Below, in pieces: positions 35,903-44,174 of a DNA stretch of 64,000 bases. The stretch lies in contig NZ_CP048113.1 of NCBI RefSeq assembly GCF_010093065.1, positions 1,736,001 to 1,800,000 on the forward strand. Direction: 5' to 3'. The position numbers were made by a program, and so were the translations under genes. Source of the stretch: Chitinophaga agri. GTDB taxonomy: Bacteria; Bacteroidota; Bacteroidia; Chitinophagales; Chitinophagaceae. The first letter of the stretch is position 1. Each line of letters begins with the position of its first letter. The notes beneath the pieces were generated by a model. It made no database searches and had not been told where the DNA came from. It saw only the letters and a program-made list of their open reading frames with translations.

Positions 35903-36682
35903 TTATTTGCCTTTCACCTCAATCCATACCGGCGCATGATCGCTGGTCTTTTCCCATCCCCGGACATGATGGTCTACACCCGCCGCCTTTAGACGTTTAT
36001 CAAAATGTTTACTAAGCAGGAAGTGATCAATGCGTAAGCCTGCATTACGCCCATACGCGTTCCTGAAATAGTCCCAGAAGGTATAGATCTTCTCATCAGG
36101 ATATAACTTGCGGATCGCATCCGTCCATCCCAGTTCCACCAGCTCCCTGAAAGCAGCCCTTGTCTCCGGTCTGAACAGTGCATCATCTACCCAGCGTTCT
36201 GGTTTGTAGACATCCAGTTCTGCAGGCATCACATTGTAGTCGCCGGTCAGAATAACGGGCACGTCCTGCGCCAGCAGCTCTTTAGCATGTTTGATCAGGC
36301 GTTTGAACCAGCTGAGCTTATAATCGAATTTAGGACCCGGCGCCGGATTTCCGTTAGGCAGATAAAGGCATCCGAGCAGGAAATCACCATTCACGACCGC
36401 TTCTATATACCGGCTATGTACATCTTCAGGATCGCCGGGCAGCGCCCTCCGCACTTCTTCCAACTGTAAATTGCGGGCAAGGATAGCCACCCCGTTCCAG
36501 CTCTTCTGTCCGTGCCAGATGGCATTGTAGCCAGCATCCCTGATCGCCTGTTCCGGAAACTTCTCCTGCGGCGCTTTCAGTTCCTGCAAACAAACCACAT
36601 CCGGTGCAGCCTCTTCCAGCCAGCGAAGCAGTATGGGTAAACGTCCGTTAACACCATTGACGTTGTAAGTAGCTATTTTCAT
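35903..36682 (-). CDS. xth: Exodeoxyribonuclease III (AP endonuclease)
   Basis: Base-excision repair enzyme cutting at abasic sites and trimming 3' ends. 259 residues from the Met at 36682 (MKIATYNVNG). Metal and catalytic residues readable: Asn7 (YNVNG), Glu34 (LQELKAP), Asp148/Asn150 (LTGDYNVMP), and the His249 of the SDHAP motif near the end; RIDHFLLS precedes it. Normal length for ExoA/ExoIII. The longer open frame to 36715 adds residues not seen in the family. It is convergent with the gene ending at 35899, 3 bp away. Confidence 0.93.
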   Translation of the reverse strand: MKIATYNVNGVNGRLPILLRWLEEAAPDVVCLQELKAPQEKFPEQAIRDAGYNAIWHGQKSWNGVAILARNLQLEEVRRALPGDPEDVHSRYIEAVVNGDFLLGCLYLPNGNPAPGPKFDYKLSWFKRLIKHAKELLAQDVPVILTGDYNVMPAELDVYKPERWVDDALFRPETRAAFRELVELGWTDAIRKLYPDEKIYTFWDYFRNAYGRNAGLRIDHFLLSKHFDKRLKAAGVDHHVRGWEKTSDHAPVWIEVKGK

Positions 36683-36686
36683 AAGC

Positions 36687-36783
36687 ATTAACAATGAGTA
36701 ATTAATAATCAGCAATTACTTAGCCACAAGTCTGTTACATGCTAATAAAGCTAATTACTAATTATCAATTACTCATCATTAAT
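36687..36783. repeat. Imperfect 32-bp inverted repeat upstream of xth
   Basis: Left 36687-36718 and right 36752-36783, 27 of 32 bases complementary, AT-rich with a shared GATGAGTAATT/AATGAGTAATT core, 33 bp apart. It spans most of the gap between xth and the next minus-strand gene and is related in style to the dispersed AT-rich repeats at other gene ends. A hairpin terminator for the upstream gene is possible. Confidence 0.5.
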
Positions 36784-36794
36784 TTCAACGTAAC

Positions 36795-37400
36795 CTAGTG
36801 AAGCTTCACCCGTACAACCTCTCCCGATTCCTTTATCTCCACATATTCTTCTATCCTGTCGGAGTGGCTGACGCTATAGTACTGAGGAGTATAATAGTCT
36901 GTACGTCCGTACCCGTTGTAACCACTTCCCGTGTATACATTTGTGGCGTGTGTAGTAGACCAGCCTACGATCGCCTGCAAGAAATACCTGCCCGGCTTCA
37001 TTTCCGTAAAAGTGAAGTTACCGTAGTTATCCGTGGTTGTCTCCAGGCGAAACCGGTATGCCTCGTTAGACATGTACACGTAGGTCTTCTTCCCTTCCTT
37101 CTTCCGGCGCAGTTCACGCCAGGCTTCGAAATACGGTGTTACGGGAAACAGCACGATCTTAGTATTGGTAGCATAGATGCGGCTACCCAATGGCGCCTTG
37201 AACCCCATATTGTTCTTCTCCTTGGTAAATGCGATGCCCTGGATCGTACCGGTTCCCCTTTTCAGCTGTTCCCTTGCTGTCAGGGAGTCAAAAGCAAATT
37301 CCGGATAGATCACCTTCGGCGGTTTAGGGCCACGTTGAGCAAAAGACATTCCTGTCAGGCATACGAATGCCATGGTCAATACTGATGTTGCAATTCTCAT
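36795..37400 (-). CDS. Secreted protein with carboxypeptidase-regulatory-like domain
   Basis: 201 residues. Signal peptide MRIATSVLTMAFVCLTGMSFAQ. The body contains a beta-sandwich-like unit with GTIQGIAFTKEKNNMGFKAPLG, RFRLETTTDNYGNFTFTEMKPG and YFLQAIVGW, the spacing of the carboxypeptidase-regulatory-like fold that often marks surface proteins in this phylum. The C-terminus has a Tyr/Gly-rich run (YTGSGYNGYGRTDYYTPQYY). Function unknown. It may be co-transcribed with xth across the 112-bp repeat-bearing gap, but a separate unit is equally likely. Confidence 0.68.
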   Translation of the reverse strand: MRIATSVLTMAFVCLTGMSFAQRGPKPPKVIYPEFAFDSLTAREQLKRGTGTIQGIAFTKEKNNMGFKAPLGSRIYATNTKIVLFPVTPYFEAWRELRRKKEGKKTYVYMSNEAYRFRLETTTDNYGNFTFTEMKPGRYFLQAIVGWSTTHATNVYTGSGYNGYGRTDYYTPQYYSVSHSDRIEEYVEIKESGEVVRVKLH

Positions 37401-37660
37401 TATACTTAACTGTTTGTTAGCCTATGGTTTAACTAACTGTTTCAAGGTATTAAGGTCTTTCTATCAGGGGTTTTCGCTGTGCATTGTGTTTACGACAGGC
37501 GCTAAGGTATAGTATTTTCGTCTATTATTATAAAAATTTGTGGTAGCACCGCCTGCTCTACAGCCTTCGCTGTTAGGACACCCTACCCCTATTCAGGCGC
37601 AGTAACCATACCTATCCGGCTACCTGCATATCACCTGCTCCGTAGCTTTAAAAAAGACGA

Positions 37661-37668
37661 TACATTTG
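37661..37668 (+). promoter_or_regulatory. -7 element abutting the AraC start codon
   Basis: TACATTTG, only 4 nt before the ATG at 37673, predicting a leaderless transcript. No upstream TTG at the usual spacing. Confidence 0.45.
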
Positions 37669-37672
37669 CCAT

Positions 37673-38521
37673 ATGGAAAATGTGCTCAAACAATTCTTCT
37701 CCAGGAAATTCGGATTCATTGAATTTGACGCTGAAGCGGCTAATGATACGCTATACGAAGCGTATAATTCCTTTATCAAAGTACTCTTCCTGGAAGCCGG
37801 GGCGGAGGTAATGGTTGACTTTAAAGAATATAAACTGGAACAGGATGCCCTGTTTTTTATTAAAGACGGACAATGGTACAAATGTGCAGGCAATGGTACC
37901 CTTCTCTATTATAACCGTGATTTCTATTGTATACAGATCCACGATAAAGAGGTCGCCTGTGACGGCTTACTATATAATAACGTATATGATATACCGGTGG
38001 TATTCCTCAACGAAGAGACATCACGTCAGACCAGACATATCCTGGAAGAAATAAAAAATGAAACGTCCAGTGAGGAGAGCAATACAGAAGAAATGATCAG
38101 GATATTCCTTAAACAACTGATCATCCGTTCTACAAGGATGTGGAAGAAAGCGCACGACCTGGCCGATAACAGCGCCTCACAGGAAGTGGAATTTATACGC
38201 AGGTTCAGTCAGCTGGTGGAGTCTCATTATATACAACATCACAATGTGGCGGAATATGCCTCCATGCTGAATATCACACCGAAGGCACTCAGTAAGAAAA
38301 TATCCAGGCATAGTAACAAAAGCCCCAACGATATTATTAAAGACCGTATTATACTAGAGGCTAAACGTCTACTGATCCACACAGACCTGACGGTAAAAGA
38401 GATCGGCTATAAGCTCGGATACGAAGATCCTGCCTATTTCGTACGTCTCTTCACCAATCAGACCGACACCTCTCCCCTGCTTTTCAGAAAAAAATACGCG
38501 GAAGGGGAAAAAGTGCAATAA
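37673..38521 (+). CDS. AraC-family transcriptional regulator
   Basis: 282 residues. N-terminal sensing half with a short beta barrel (VMVDFKEYKLEQDALFFIKDGQWYKC), middle helices, C-terminal AraC domain (about 180-278): HHNVAEYASMLNITPKALSKKI and DLTVKEIGYKLGYEDPAYFVRLF. The secreted esterase begins 85 bp downstream with its own strong promoter. A nearby target for this regulator is therefore plausible but not shown. The DNA-binding half is well conserved; inducer unknown. Confidence 0.87.
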   Translation: MENVLKQFFSRKFGFIEFDAEAANDTLYEAYNSFIKVLFLEAGAEVMVDFKEYKLEQDALFFIKDGQWYKCAGNGTLLYYNRDFYCIQIHDKEVACDGLLYNNVYDIPVVFLNEETSRQTRHILEEIKNETSSEESNTEEMIRIFLKQLIIRSTRMWKKAHDLADNSASQEVEFIRRFSQLVESHYIQHHNVAEYASMLNITPKALSKKISRHSNKSPNDIIKDRIILEAKRLLIHTDLTVKEIGYKLGYEDPAYFVRLFTNQTDTSPLLFRKKYAEGEKVQ

Positions 38522-38538
38522 CTGTCGTTATTCGTACA

Positions 38539-38569
38539 TTGATCGAACCGGCTTACTGCTGTAGTTTTG
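38539..38569 (+). promoter_or_regulatory. Promoter of the secreted esterase gene
   Basis: TTG at 38539-38541, 20-bp spacer, TAGTTTTG at 38562-38569 (TAnnTTTG). ATG 37 nt later. Confidence 0.8.
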
Positions 38570-38606
38570 TGTTATCAAATTAATTGAACACATCAACACA
38601 CAGAAA

Positions 38607-39635
38607 ATGAAAAAGCAATTATTATCTCTCGCAGCTGCTACTATATTCAGTTTAGGTGCTTTTGCCCAGTCAGTAAATCCAGACAACGATCCGGCTATCG
38701 ATATACATGTGAAAGCATTCCTGCACGCTTTAAATTCAGGCGGCGGTGCACCATTAGAAACATTATCTCCTAAAGATGCGCGTGAAGTACTGGTAGGTGC
38801 ACAGAAGAGCGTGAAGGTAGATATCTCCGGCATCACCGTAAGCGAAAAAACAATCACTGAAGATGGTCAGACCGTAAAACTGCACATCGTTCGCCCTGAA
38901 GGTGCAAAAGGTGTACTGCCGGTATTTATGTTCTTCCACGGTGGTGGATGGGTACTGGGAGATTTCCCTACACACCAGCGTCTAGTACGTGACCTCGTGG
39001 TAACTTCCGGTGCAGTAGCTGTATTTGTAGACTACACACCTTCTCCTGAAGCACATTATCCGGTAGCGATCAACCAGGCATACGCTGCTACTAAATGGGT
39101 AGCTGCTCATGGTAAAGAGCTCAATGTAGACAGCAAACGTCTGGCTGTGGTAGGTAACAGCGTAGGTGGTAACATGGCCGCCGTAGTGGCCCTGATGGCG
39201 AAAGATAAGAATGGTCCTGCTATCAAATTACAGGTACTGCTGTGGCCTGTAACTGATGCGAACTTCGAAACCGGTTCATACAACCAGTATGCAGAACAAC
39301 GCTTCCTGACCAAAAACATGATGAAATGGTTCTGGGATAATTATACCACTAACCCTGCTGAAAGAAAAGAGATCTATGCGTCTCCGTTACAGGCTTCGCT
39401 GGATCAGCTGAAAGGTTTACCTCCGGCACTGGTACAGGTAGCAGAGAACGATGTACTGCGTGACGAAGGTGAAGCATATGCACGTAAAATGGATGCTGCT
39501 GGTGTACCGGTAACATTAGTAAGATACGATGGTACTATTCACGACTACGGTCTGCTGAATCCTATCGCTACAGTTCCTTCTACACGCTCAGCCATGTTAC
39601 AGGCGGGTAACGAAATAAAACTGCACCTCAAATAA
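38607..39635 (+). CDS. Secreted alpha/beta hydrolase, HSL-like esterase
   Basis: 342 residues with signal peptide MKKQLLSLAAATIFSLGAFAQ. Hormone-sensitive-lipase-type esterase: oxyanion motif HGGGW at 111-115, nucleophile Ser185 in GNSVGGN, acid Asp282 in AENDVLRDEG and His312 in TIHDYG. Cleaves short-chain esters outside the cytoplasm; substrate unknown. Codon choice is noticeably smooth and it has a strong own promoter and a hairpin after it, both consistent with good expression (inference). Confidence 0.9.
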   Translation: MKKQLLSLAAATIFSLGAFAQSVNPDNDPAIDIHVKAFLHALNSGGGAPLETLSPKDAREVLVGAQKSVKVDISGITVSEKTITEDGQTVKLHIVRPEGAKGVLPVFMFFHGGGWVLGDFPTHQRLVRDLVVTSGAVAVFVDYTPSPEAHYPVAINQAYAATKWVAAHGKELNVDSKRLAVVGNSVGGNMAAVVALMAKDKNGPAIKLQVLLWPVTDANFETGSYNQYAEQRFLTKNMMKWFWDNYTTNPAERKEIYASPLQASLDQLKGLPPALVQVAENDVLRDEGEAYARKMDAAGVPVTLVRYDGTIHDYGLLNPIATVPSTRSAMLQAGNEIKLHLK

Positions 39636-39657
39636 GCAACGGTTCATACAAACAAAG

Positions 39658-39698
39658 GGCATCCCCTGACAGTGTTCAATATGCTGTCAGGGGATGCC
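39658..39698 (+). terminator. Hairpin terminator after the esterase gene
   Basis: Perfect 15-bp arms GGCATCCCCTGACAG (39658-39672) and complement (39684-39698), 11-nt loop, 22 nt past the stop. Confidence 0.85.
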
Positions 39699-39767
39699 TG
39701 ATTTTACGCCTTGCCTTCTGTATCTGCATCACTTCCGCAGGCACTCCCGTGGAATACGAATATGTGT

Positions 39768-39775
39768 TATATTTG
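39768..39775 (+). promoter_or_regulatory. -7 element of the saccharopine-dehydrogenase-like gene
   Basis: TATATTTG (TAnnTTTG), 19 nt before the ATG at 39795. No clear TTG at 18-23 bp upstream. Confidence 0.5.
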
Positions 39776-39794
39776 GTTACACCAAAACCCAGTT

Positions 39795-40994
39795 ATGCTA
39801 CACATCGGTCTTATACGGGAAGAGAAACAACCACACGATAACAGGGTCGCCTTTACGCCACAACAATGCCAGTGGATCAAAAAACACTATCCGGAGGTGA
39901 ACATTACGGTACAACCTTCTTCATGGCGCTGCTTTACAGATGATGAATATACATCCGCCGGCATAACATTGTCCGAAGACCTTTCTTCATGTGACGTATT
40001 GCTCGGTATCAAGGAAGTACCTGCCAGCCTGCTCATCCCCGGAAAAAAATACCTGTTCTTCTCACATACCCGTAAAAAACAGCCGCATAACAGGCACATG
40101 CTGCAGACCATCCTGCAAAAGAACATTACACTGATCGACTATGAATGCCTGGTACATGCGGATGGAGCACGTATCCTTGGATTTGGCTTCTTTGCCGGTG
40201 TGGTCGGCGCGCATAACGGACTGCTCACCTATGGTAAAAAGACCGGCGCCTATCAGCTCATCCCCGTACACCGTTGTCACGATTTTAAAGAACTGATCAA
40301 TCATTACTTCGGCGCCAAACTACCGCCACTGAAAATTGTGATCACCGGCTCCGGCCGTGTTGCCGCGGGTACCCTGGAAGTTATGGGGCTGCTGGGTATC
40401 AAATACATTCCACCGGAAGAATACCTGATCAATCAATACGCATATCCTGTCTACACACAACTCAAAGCCGGAGAGCTGTACCTGCGTAAATCCGATAAGA
40501 CCTACAGCAGGGAAGACTTCCACCTCCATCCAGAAACATACGACTGCCGTTTTCTGCCTTTTGTGACATGCTCGGACATACTCATGAACGGTATTTACTG
40601 GGATGAGCGTATCCCTCCCCTGTTCACCTGGAATGACCTGGCGAAAGACAATTTCCGCATCAGGGTCATTGCCGATATTACAGATGATACAAATGGCTCT
40701 ATTCCCTCGAATCTGGGCGATTCCAGTATTGAAGATCCTGTGTATGGTGTAGACCGGCAAACCCGTGAAAAAACGGCGCCTTTCCTGCCGGATACGCTTG
40801 ATATGATGTGTGTGAGCAACCTTCCTAATGAACTGCCCAGAGATGCCTCTCAGTATTTCGGAGACCAGCTGATGAAATACGTCTTTGACGAGTTACAAAA
40901 AACGGACAGTGAAACGATCCGGAATGCCACGATTGCGGATCATGGAAAGCTGACGGAGCGCTTTGCGTATTTACAGGATTATGTGGAAGAGTAA
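39795..40994 (+). CDS. NAD-dependent saccharopine dehydrogenase (Lys1-like)
   Basis: 399 residues from the ATG at 39795. Begins with the alanine-dehydrogenase/PNT N-terminal signature IGLIREEKQPHDNRVAFTP and has the Rossmann motif ITGSGRVAAGTLEV, plus ADGARILGFGFFAGVVGAHNG and the ITCDTNGSIP-like stretch (ADITDDTNGSIPSN), a pattern of Lys-forming saccharopine dehydrogenases. In fungi this enzyme makes lysine; in bacteria the same fold can degrade lysine or act on other amino-acid imines. No partner gene (saccharopine reductase or lysine pathway) is adjacent. Start chosen after the promoter element; the frame is open back to 39711. Confidence 0.78.
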   Translation: MLHIGLIREEKQPHDNRVAFTPQQCQWIKKHYPEVNITVQPSSWRCFTDDEYTSAGITLSEDLSSCDVLLGIKEVPASLLIPGKKYLFFSHTRKKQPHNRHMLQTILQKNITLIDYECLVHADGARILGFGFFAGVVGAHNGLLTYGKKTGAYQLIPVHRCHDFKELINHYFGAKLPPLKIVITGSGRVAAGTLEVMGLLGIKYIPPEEYLINQYAYPVYTQLKAGELYLRKSDKTYSREDFHLHPETYDCRFLPFVTCSDILMNGIYWDERIPPLFTWNDLAKDNFRIRVIADITDDTNGSIPSNLGDSSIEDPVYGVDRQTREKTAPFLPDTLDMMCVSNLPNELPRDASQYFGDQLMKYVFDELQKTDSETIRNATIADHGKLTERFAYLQDYVEE

Positions 40995-41074
40995 GCAGCA
41001 ATGAGGAATTTGAAATGAGTAATTGCTGTAATGGACTGTCTGCCGCGTAGTGGACGTCCTCATATAACACTGTA

Positions 41075-41800
41075 TCACAGGAAGAGATAGTAGGGCTTTA
41101 ATAACGCAATAAATGCCGGCGTATAGGTCTTTTTATCTGCTTCACGGATGGATAACGTATGCTGATCACAAATACCTGCCTCCCGGCTGAAAATGCCCAC
41201 ACTGCGGAAATAGCCATGCTGCTCACTCTGTTTGACGTGTAATACTTCCCGGAGGAAAAAGCCCGCCTGCTGAGCCAGTGACACAAAGTCTGCAAAAGGG
41301 ATATACGGCAACAACACAGAAAACTGTCCCGTTGGGGAAAGCTGCTGATCTATTACCTGCAACAGGTCACTATAATCCAGCGTTGTCGCATGCATCGCCT
41401 GATTACGCAGCTGATCGCTGCTTTTCAGGTCAGACTCATAGAACGGCGGGTTCGTGATGATAAAGTCATAGGGGGTACCAACAGGCAGGTGCTTCGCATC
41501 AGTCTCCACCACCTGCAAACGCTGCTGCCAGGGGGAAGCCGCATAATTAGCCTCCGCCTGCCCGGCAGCCGCCGGGTCCAGTTCAATACCGGTAATAGCC
41601 GCATCAGGAAGTTCCTGTGCCAGCATCAGGGACAACAGTCCTGTACCGGCGCCTATGTCCAGCACACGATGTATACCTGGCGTGCCGTGGAGATAGGCAG
41701 CCGTATATGCGCCCTGCAGACAGGCATCTGTGCAGACCTTCATCGCACAGGCCTCCTGGTTGACAGTAAATTGCTTGAATTGGAAATAGTGATTGGCCAT
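41075..41800 (-). CDS. TrmN6-like tRNA(Val) adenine-N6 methyltransferase
   Basis: 241 residues, class I SAM-dependent methyltransferase. SAM motif VLDIGAGTGLLSLMLAQ, acidic loop GIELDPAA and catalytic IITNPPFYES, the NPPF of N6-adenine methylases. It resembles YfiC/TrmN6, which methylates A37 of valine tRNA. MANHYFQFKQFTV at the N-terminus also fits. It is 6 bp from tsaD on the same strand, another tRNA anticodon-loop modifier (t6A37), so a tRNA-modification operon is likely. Confidence 0.88.
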   Translation of the reverse strand: MANHYFQFKQFTVNQEACAMKVCTDACLQGAYTAAYLHGTPGIHRVLDIGAGTGLLSLMLAQELPDAAITGIELDPAAAGQAEANYAASPWQQRLQVVETDAKHLPVGTPYDFIITNPPFYESDLKSSDQLRNQAMHATTLDYSDLLQVIDQQLSPTGQFSVLLPYIPFADFVSLAQQAGFFLREVLHVKQSEQHGYFRSVGIFSREAGICDQHTLSIREADKKTYTPAFIALLKPYYLFL

Positions 41801-41806
41801 GGGCAG

Positions 41807-42820
41807 TTACTGATGATCAAAACCGGCCCTTGCTCCCGGTACAGCGTCCAGTCCTACAAATTCTCCTGCCTGATATTTATACCAGGCTGTCATGGCGATC
41901 ATTGCAGCATTGTCGGTACAATACTCAAATTTCGGGATATAGGTCTTCCAGCCATATTTTTCTCCATATTGCTGTAAAGCAGTACGCAGACCCGAATTAG
42001 CACTCACCCCGCCCGCAATACCGATCTGTTTGATACCGGTCTCCCTGGAGGCTTTGGCCAGTTTGTTCAGCAGGATGCTGACAATACGGTGCTGGATGGA
42101 AGCGCAGATATCCGCCATATTGTTTTCGGTGAACTGCGGATCTTTGGCCTGCTGCTCCTGGAGGAAATACAGGATGGAAGTCTTCAGACCACTAAAGCTG
42201 AAGTTCAATCCGGGAATCTGGGGTTCAGGAAATTTGAATCTGTCCGGATTGCCTTCGCGGGCGTATTTATCGATCAATGGGCCGCCCGGGTACGGCAGTC
42301 CCAGTAATTTTGCACTCTTATCAAATGCCTCACCGGCAGCGTCGTCCAGCGTTTCTCCGATCACTTTCATCTGCAGGGGACTATCACAGCGTACGATCTG
42401 GGTATGACCACCTGACACGGTCAGACAAAGAAAAGGGAAAGACGGCTTTTCATCACCGATGAAGTTAGCCAGTACGTGGGCCTGCATGTGATGCACAGCG
42501 ATCAGTGGAATGTCCAGGGCCAGGGCCATAGACTTCGCAAAACAACTTCCCACCAGCAGGGAACCGATCAGTCCCGGCGCCTGGGTAAAGGCGATCGCAT
42601 TTAGTTCATCCTTGCGTACGCCGGCCACTTTCAGTGCCTGGTCGACAACAGGGACAATATTCTCCTGGTGAGCACGGGATGCCAGTTCAGGCACGACACC
42701 ACCATATTGCTCATGGATGGTTTGATTGGCAATAAAATTAGACAGGATCTTTCCATCGGCCAGTACAGAAGCACTCGTTTCATCACACGATGACTCTATG
42801 GCCAGTATTTTTACAGACAT
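41807..42820 (-). CDS. tsaD: tRNA N6-threonylcarbamoyladenosine synthase subunit TsaD
   Basis: Transfers the threonylcarbamoyl group to A37 of tRNAs that read ANN codons. 337 residues, ASKHA fold. Metal-binding His111 and His115 (HHMQAHVLA), the LAIESSCDETS start, GGVVPELASRAH, LTVSGGHTQI and late GGVSANSGLR are all present. The partner subunits (TsaB, TsaC, TsaE) are not in the window. It is followed by the TrmN6-like gene and preceded, 29 bp away, by an ABC permease gene, probably one transcript. Confidence 0.95.
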   Translation of the reverse strand: MSVKILAIESSCDETSASVLADGKILSNFIANQTIHEQYGGVVPELASRAHQENIVPVVDQALKVAGVRKDELNAIAFTQAPGLIGSLLVGSCFAKSMALALDIPLIAVHHMQAHVLANFIGDEKPSFPFLCLTVSGGHTQIVRCDSPLQMKVIGETLDDAAGEAFDKSAKLLGLPYPGGPLIDKYAREGNPDRFKFPEPQIPGLNFSFSGLKTSILYFLQEQQAKDPQFTENNMADICASIQHRIVSILLNKLAKASRETGIKQIGIAGGVSANSGLRTALQQYGEKYGWKTYIPKFEYCTDNAAMIAMTAWYKYQAGEFVGLDAVPGARAGFDHQ

Positions 42821-42849
42821 GCCCGCAAAGGTAATAAATTATAGCCTTA

Positions 42850-44103
42850 TCAGTTGCTCCGGATAGCCACTACCGGATCCAGGTTAGCGGCCAGGTATGC
42901 CGGAATAAAGCCGGCGATAATGCCTACGATGGAAGAAACAGATACGCCGAGGATAATATTATTGATAGTGAGTGTGAACTCAAAGAAGTGCAGGCTATTT
43001 ACGGCAAGCGTGATCATCCATACCAGGAAGAGACCCAGCAGCCCTCCCAGCAGGCACAGGATCATCGATTCAATCAGAAATTCCATCATGATCACCTTTT
43101 TACGGGCACCGATGGCTTTTTTCAGTCCGATGATATTGGTACGCTCCTTTACCGTCACGAACATGATATTGGCGATACCGAAACCACCTACGATGAGTGC
43201 AAAACCGGCAATGAGCCAGCCCCCGAGGTTCACCATACCGAATACCTTGTTCAGATCGCCGGTTACGGCAGTGATCTCGTTCAGGGAGAAGTCATCCTCT
43301 TCCTTCGGGCGCAAACGGCGAACACTGCGCATCACACCCCGCAGCTCGTCCTTCAGCTGTAATACTGACGCACCGGGAGCCGCCTTTACCAGGATGAACG
43401 GATCCGCATAGCGGCGTTCATCTACAATGGTACGGCCATATATGTAAGGTACAACTACACAGTTGTCATAGTTGATGCCATCTACCAGACTGGCCCCTTT
43501 TTTCTTGAGGGTGCCGATGACCCGGCAGGGACGACCTGCAATCGCAATGGTCTTGCCCATGGCTTTCTCGGCGGTGCCGAACAGCCCTTCCCAGATATTG
43601 GCACCCAGGATAGCCACATTAGCCCCGGTTTCATTCTCCTTACCGGCAAAAAAACGACCGGAAATGAATGTCAGTGCCTGGATCTTTTCGTAATCACCAC
43701 TTACGGCAAACAACTCCGTTCCTTCCATATACCCGTCTTTATACTCCACCCTTTTGCCACCGGAAGAGAATGCAAAGGCCGACAGCCCGGCACTCTGTAC
43801 TTTATCCTTGATAGGCGTCAGTTCCTGGTACTTCGGCAGCGGCCGGTTTACATATTTCCACCAGGGAAAATCCGGACCACCGTCCCAGGGCCATTTCTGA
43901 ATGTATACCACATCGCTGCCCAGGGTCTGGACCTCATTACGGACATTTCTTTCCAGGCTGTCAGTAGCAGTGAGAACGGCGATGATACAGAATATACCGA
44001 TAGTGATACCCAGGAGGGATAAAAACGTGCGAAGCTTGTTAACCTTCAGCTCCAGAACCGCCATCTTAAGGCTGTTCCACAAAATTTTGATCGTGGCAAT
44101 CAT
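42850..44103 (-). CDS. MacB-like ABC transporter permease (FtsX family), no adjacent ATPase
   Basis: 417 residues from the Met at 44103. One N-terminal helix (LRTFLSLLGITIGIFCIIAVL), a large periplasmic MacB-type domain (about 50-280), and three C-terminal helices (GGWLIAGFALIVGGFGIANI, LLGGLLGLFLVWMITLAV, VSSIVGIIAGFIPAYLA) - the FtsX/MacB layout. Such permeases work with an ATP-binding subunit and often an adaptor; neither is beside it. The protein could be an antibiotic or lipoprotein exporter part, or a cell-division-type mechanotransmitter. Divergent from prfC with 71 bp between starts. Confidence 0.85.
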   Translation of the reverse strand: MIATIKILWNSLKMAVLELKVNKLRTFLSLLGITIGIFCIIAVLTATDSLERNVRNEVQTLGSDVVYIQKWPWDGGPDFPWWKYVNRPLPKYQELTPIKDKVQSAGLSAFAFSSGGKRVEYKDGYMEGTELFAVSGDYEKIQALTFISGRFFAGKENETGANVAILGANIWEGLFGTAEKAMGKTIAIAGRPCRVIGTLKKKGASLVDGINYDNCVVVPYIYGRTIVDERRYADPFILVKAAPGASVLQLKDELRGVMRSVRRLRPKEEDDFSLNEITAVTGDLNKVFGMVNLGGWLIAGFALIVGGFGIANIMFVTVKERTNIIGLKKAIGARKKVIMMEFLIESMILCLLGGLLGLFLVWMITLAVNSLHFFEFTLTINNIILGVSVSSIVGIIAGFIPAYLAANLDPVVAIRSN

Positions 44104-44141
44104 AGATACATGTAAATTAATGATTAAACGTGACAATTCCG

Positions 44142-44149
44142 TACCTTTG
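44142..44149 (+). promoter_or_regulatory. -7 element of prfC
   Basis: TACCTTTG (TAnnTTTG), 25 nt before the ATG at 44175. No exact TTG at the usual distance upstream. Confidence 0.55.
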
Positions 44150-44174
44150 CACACATTTTCGGTCACAAACTAAT

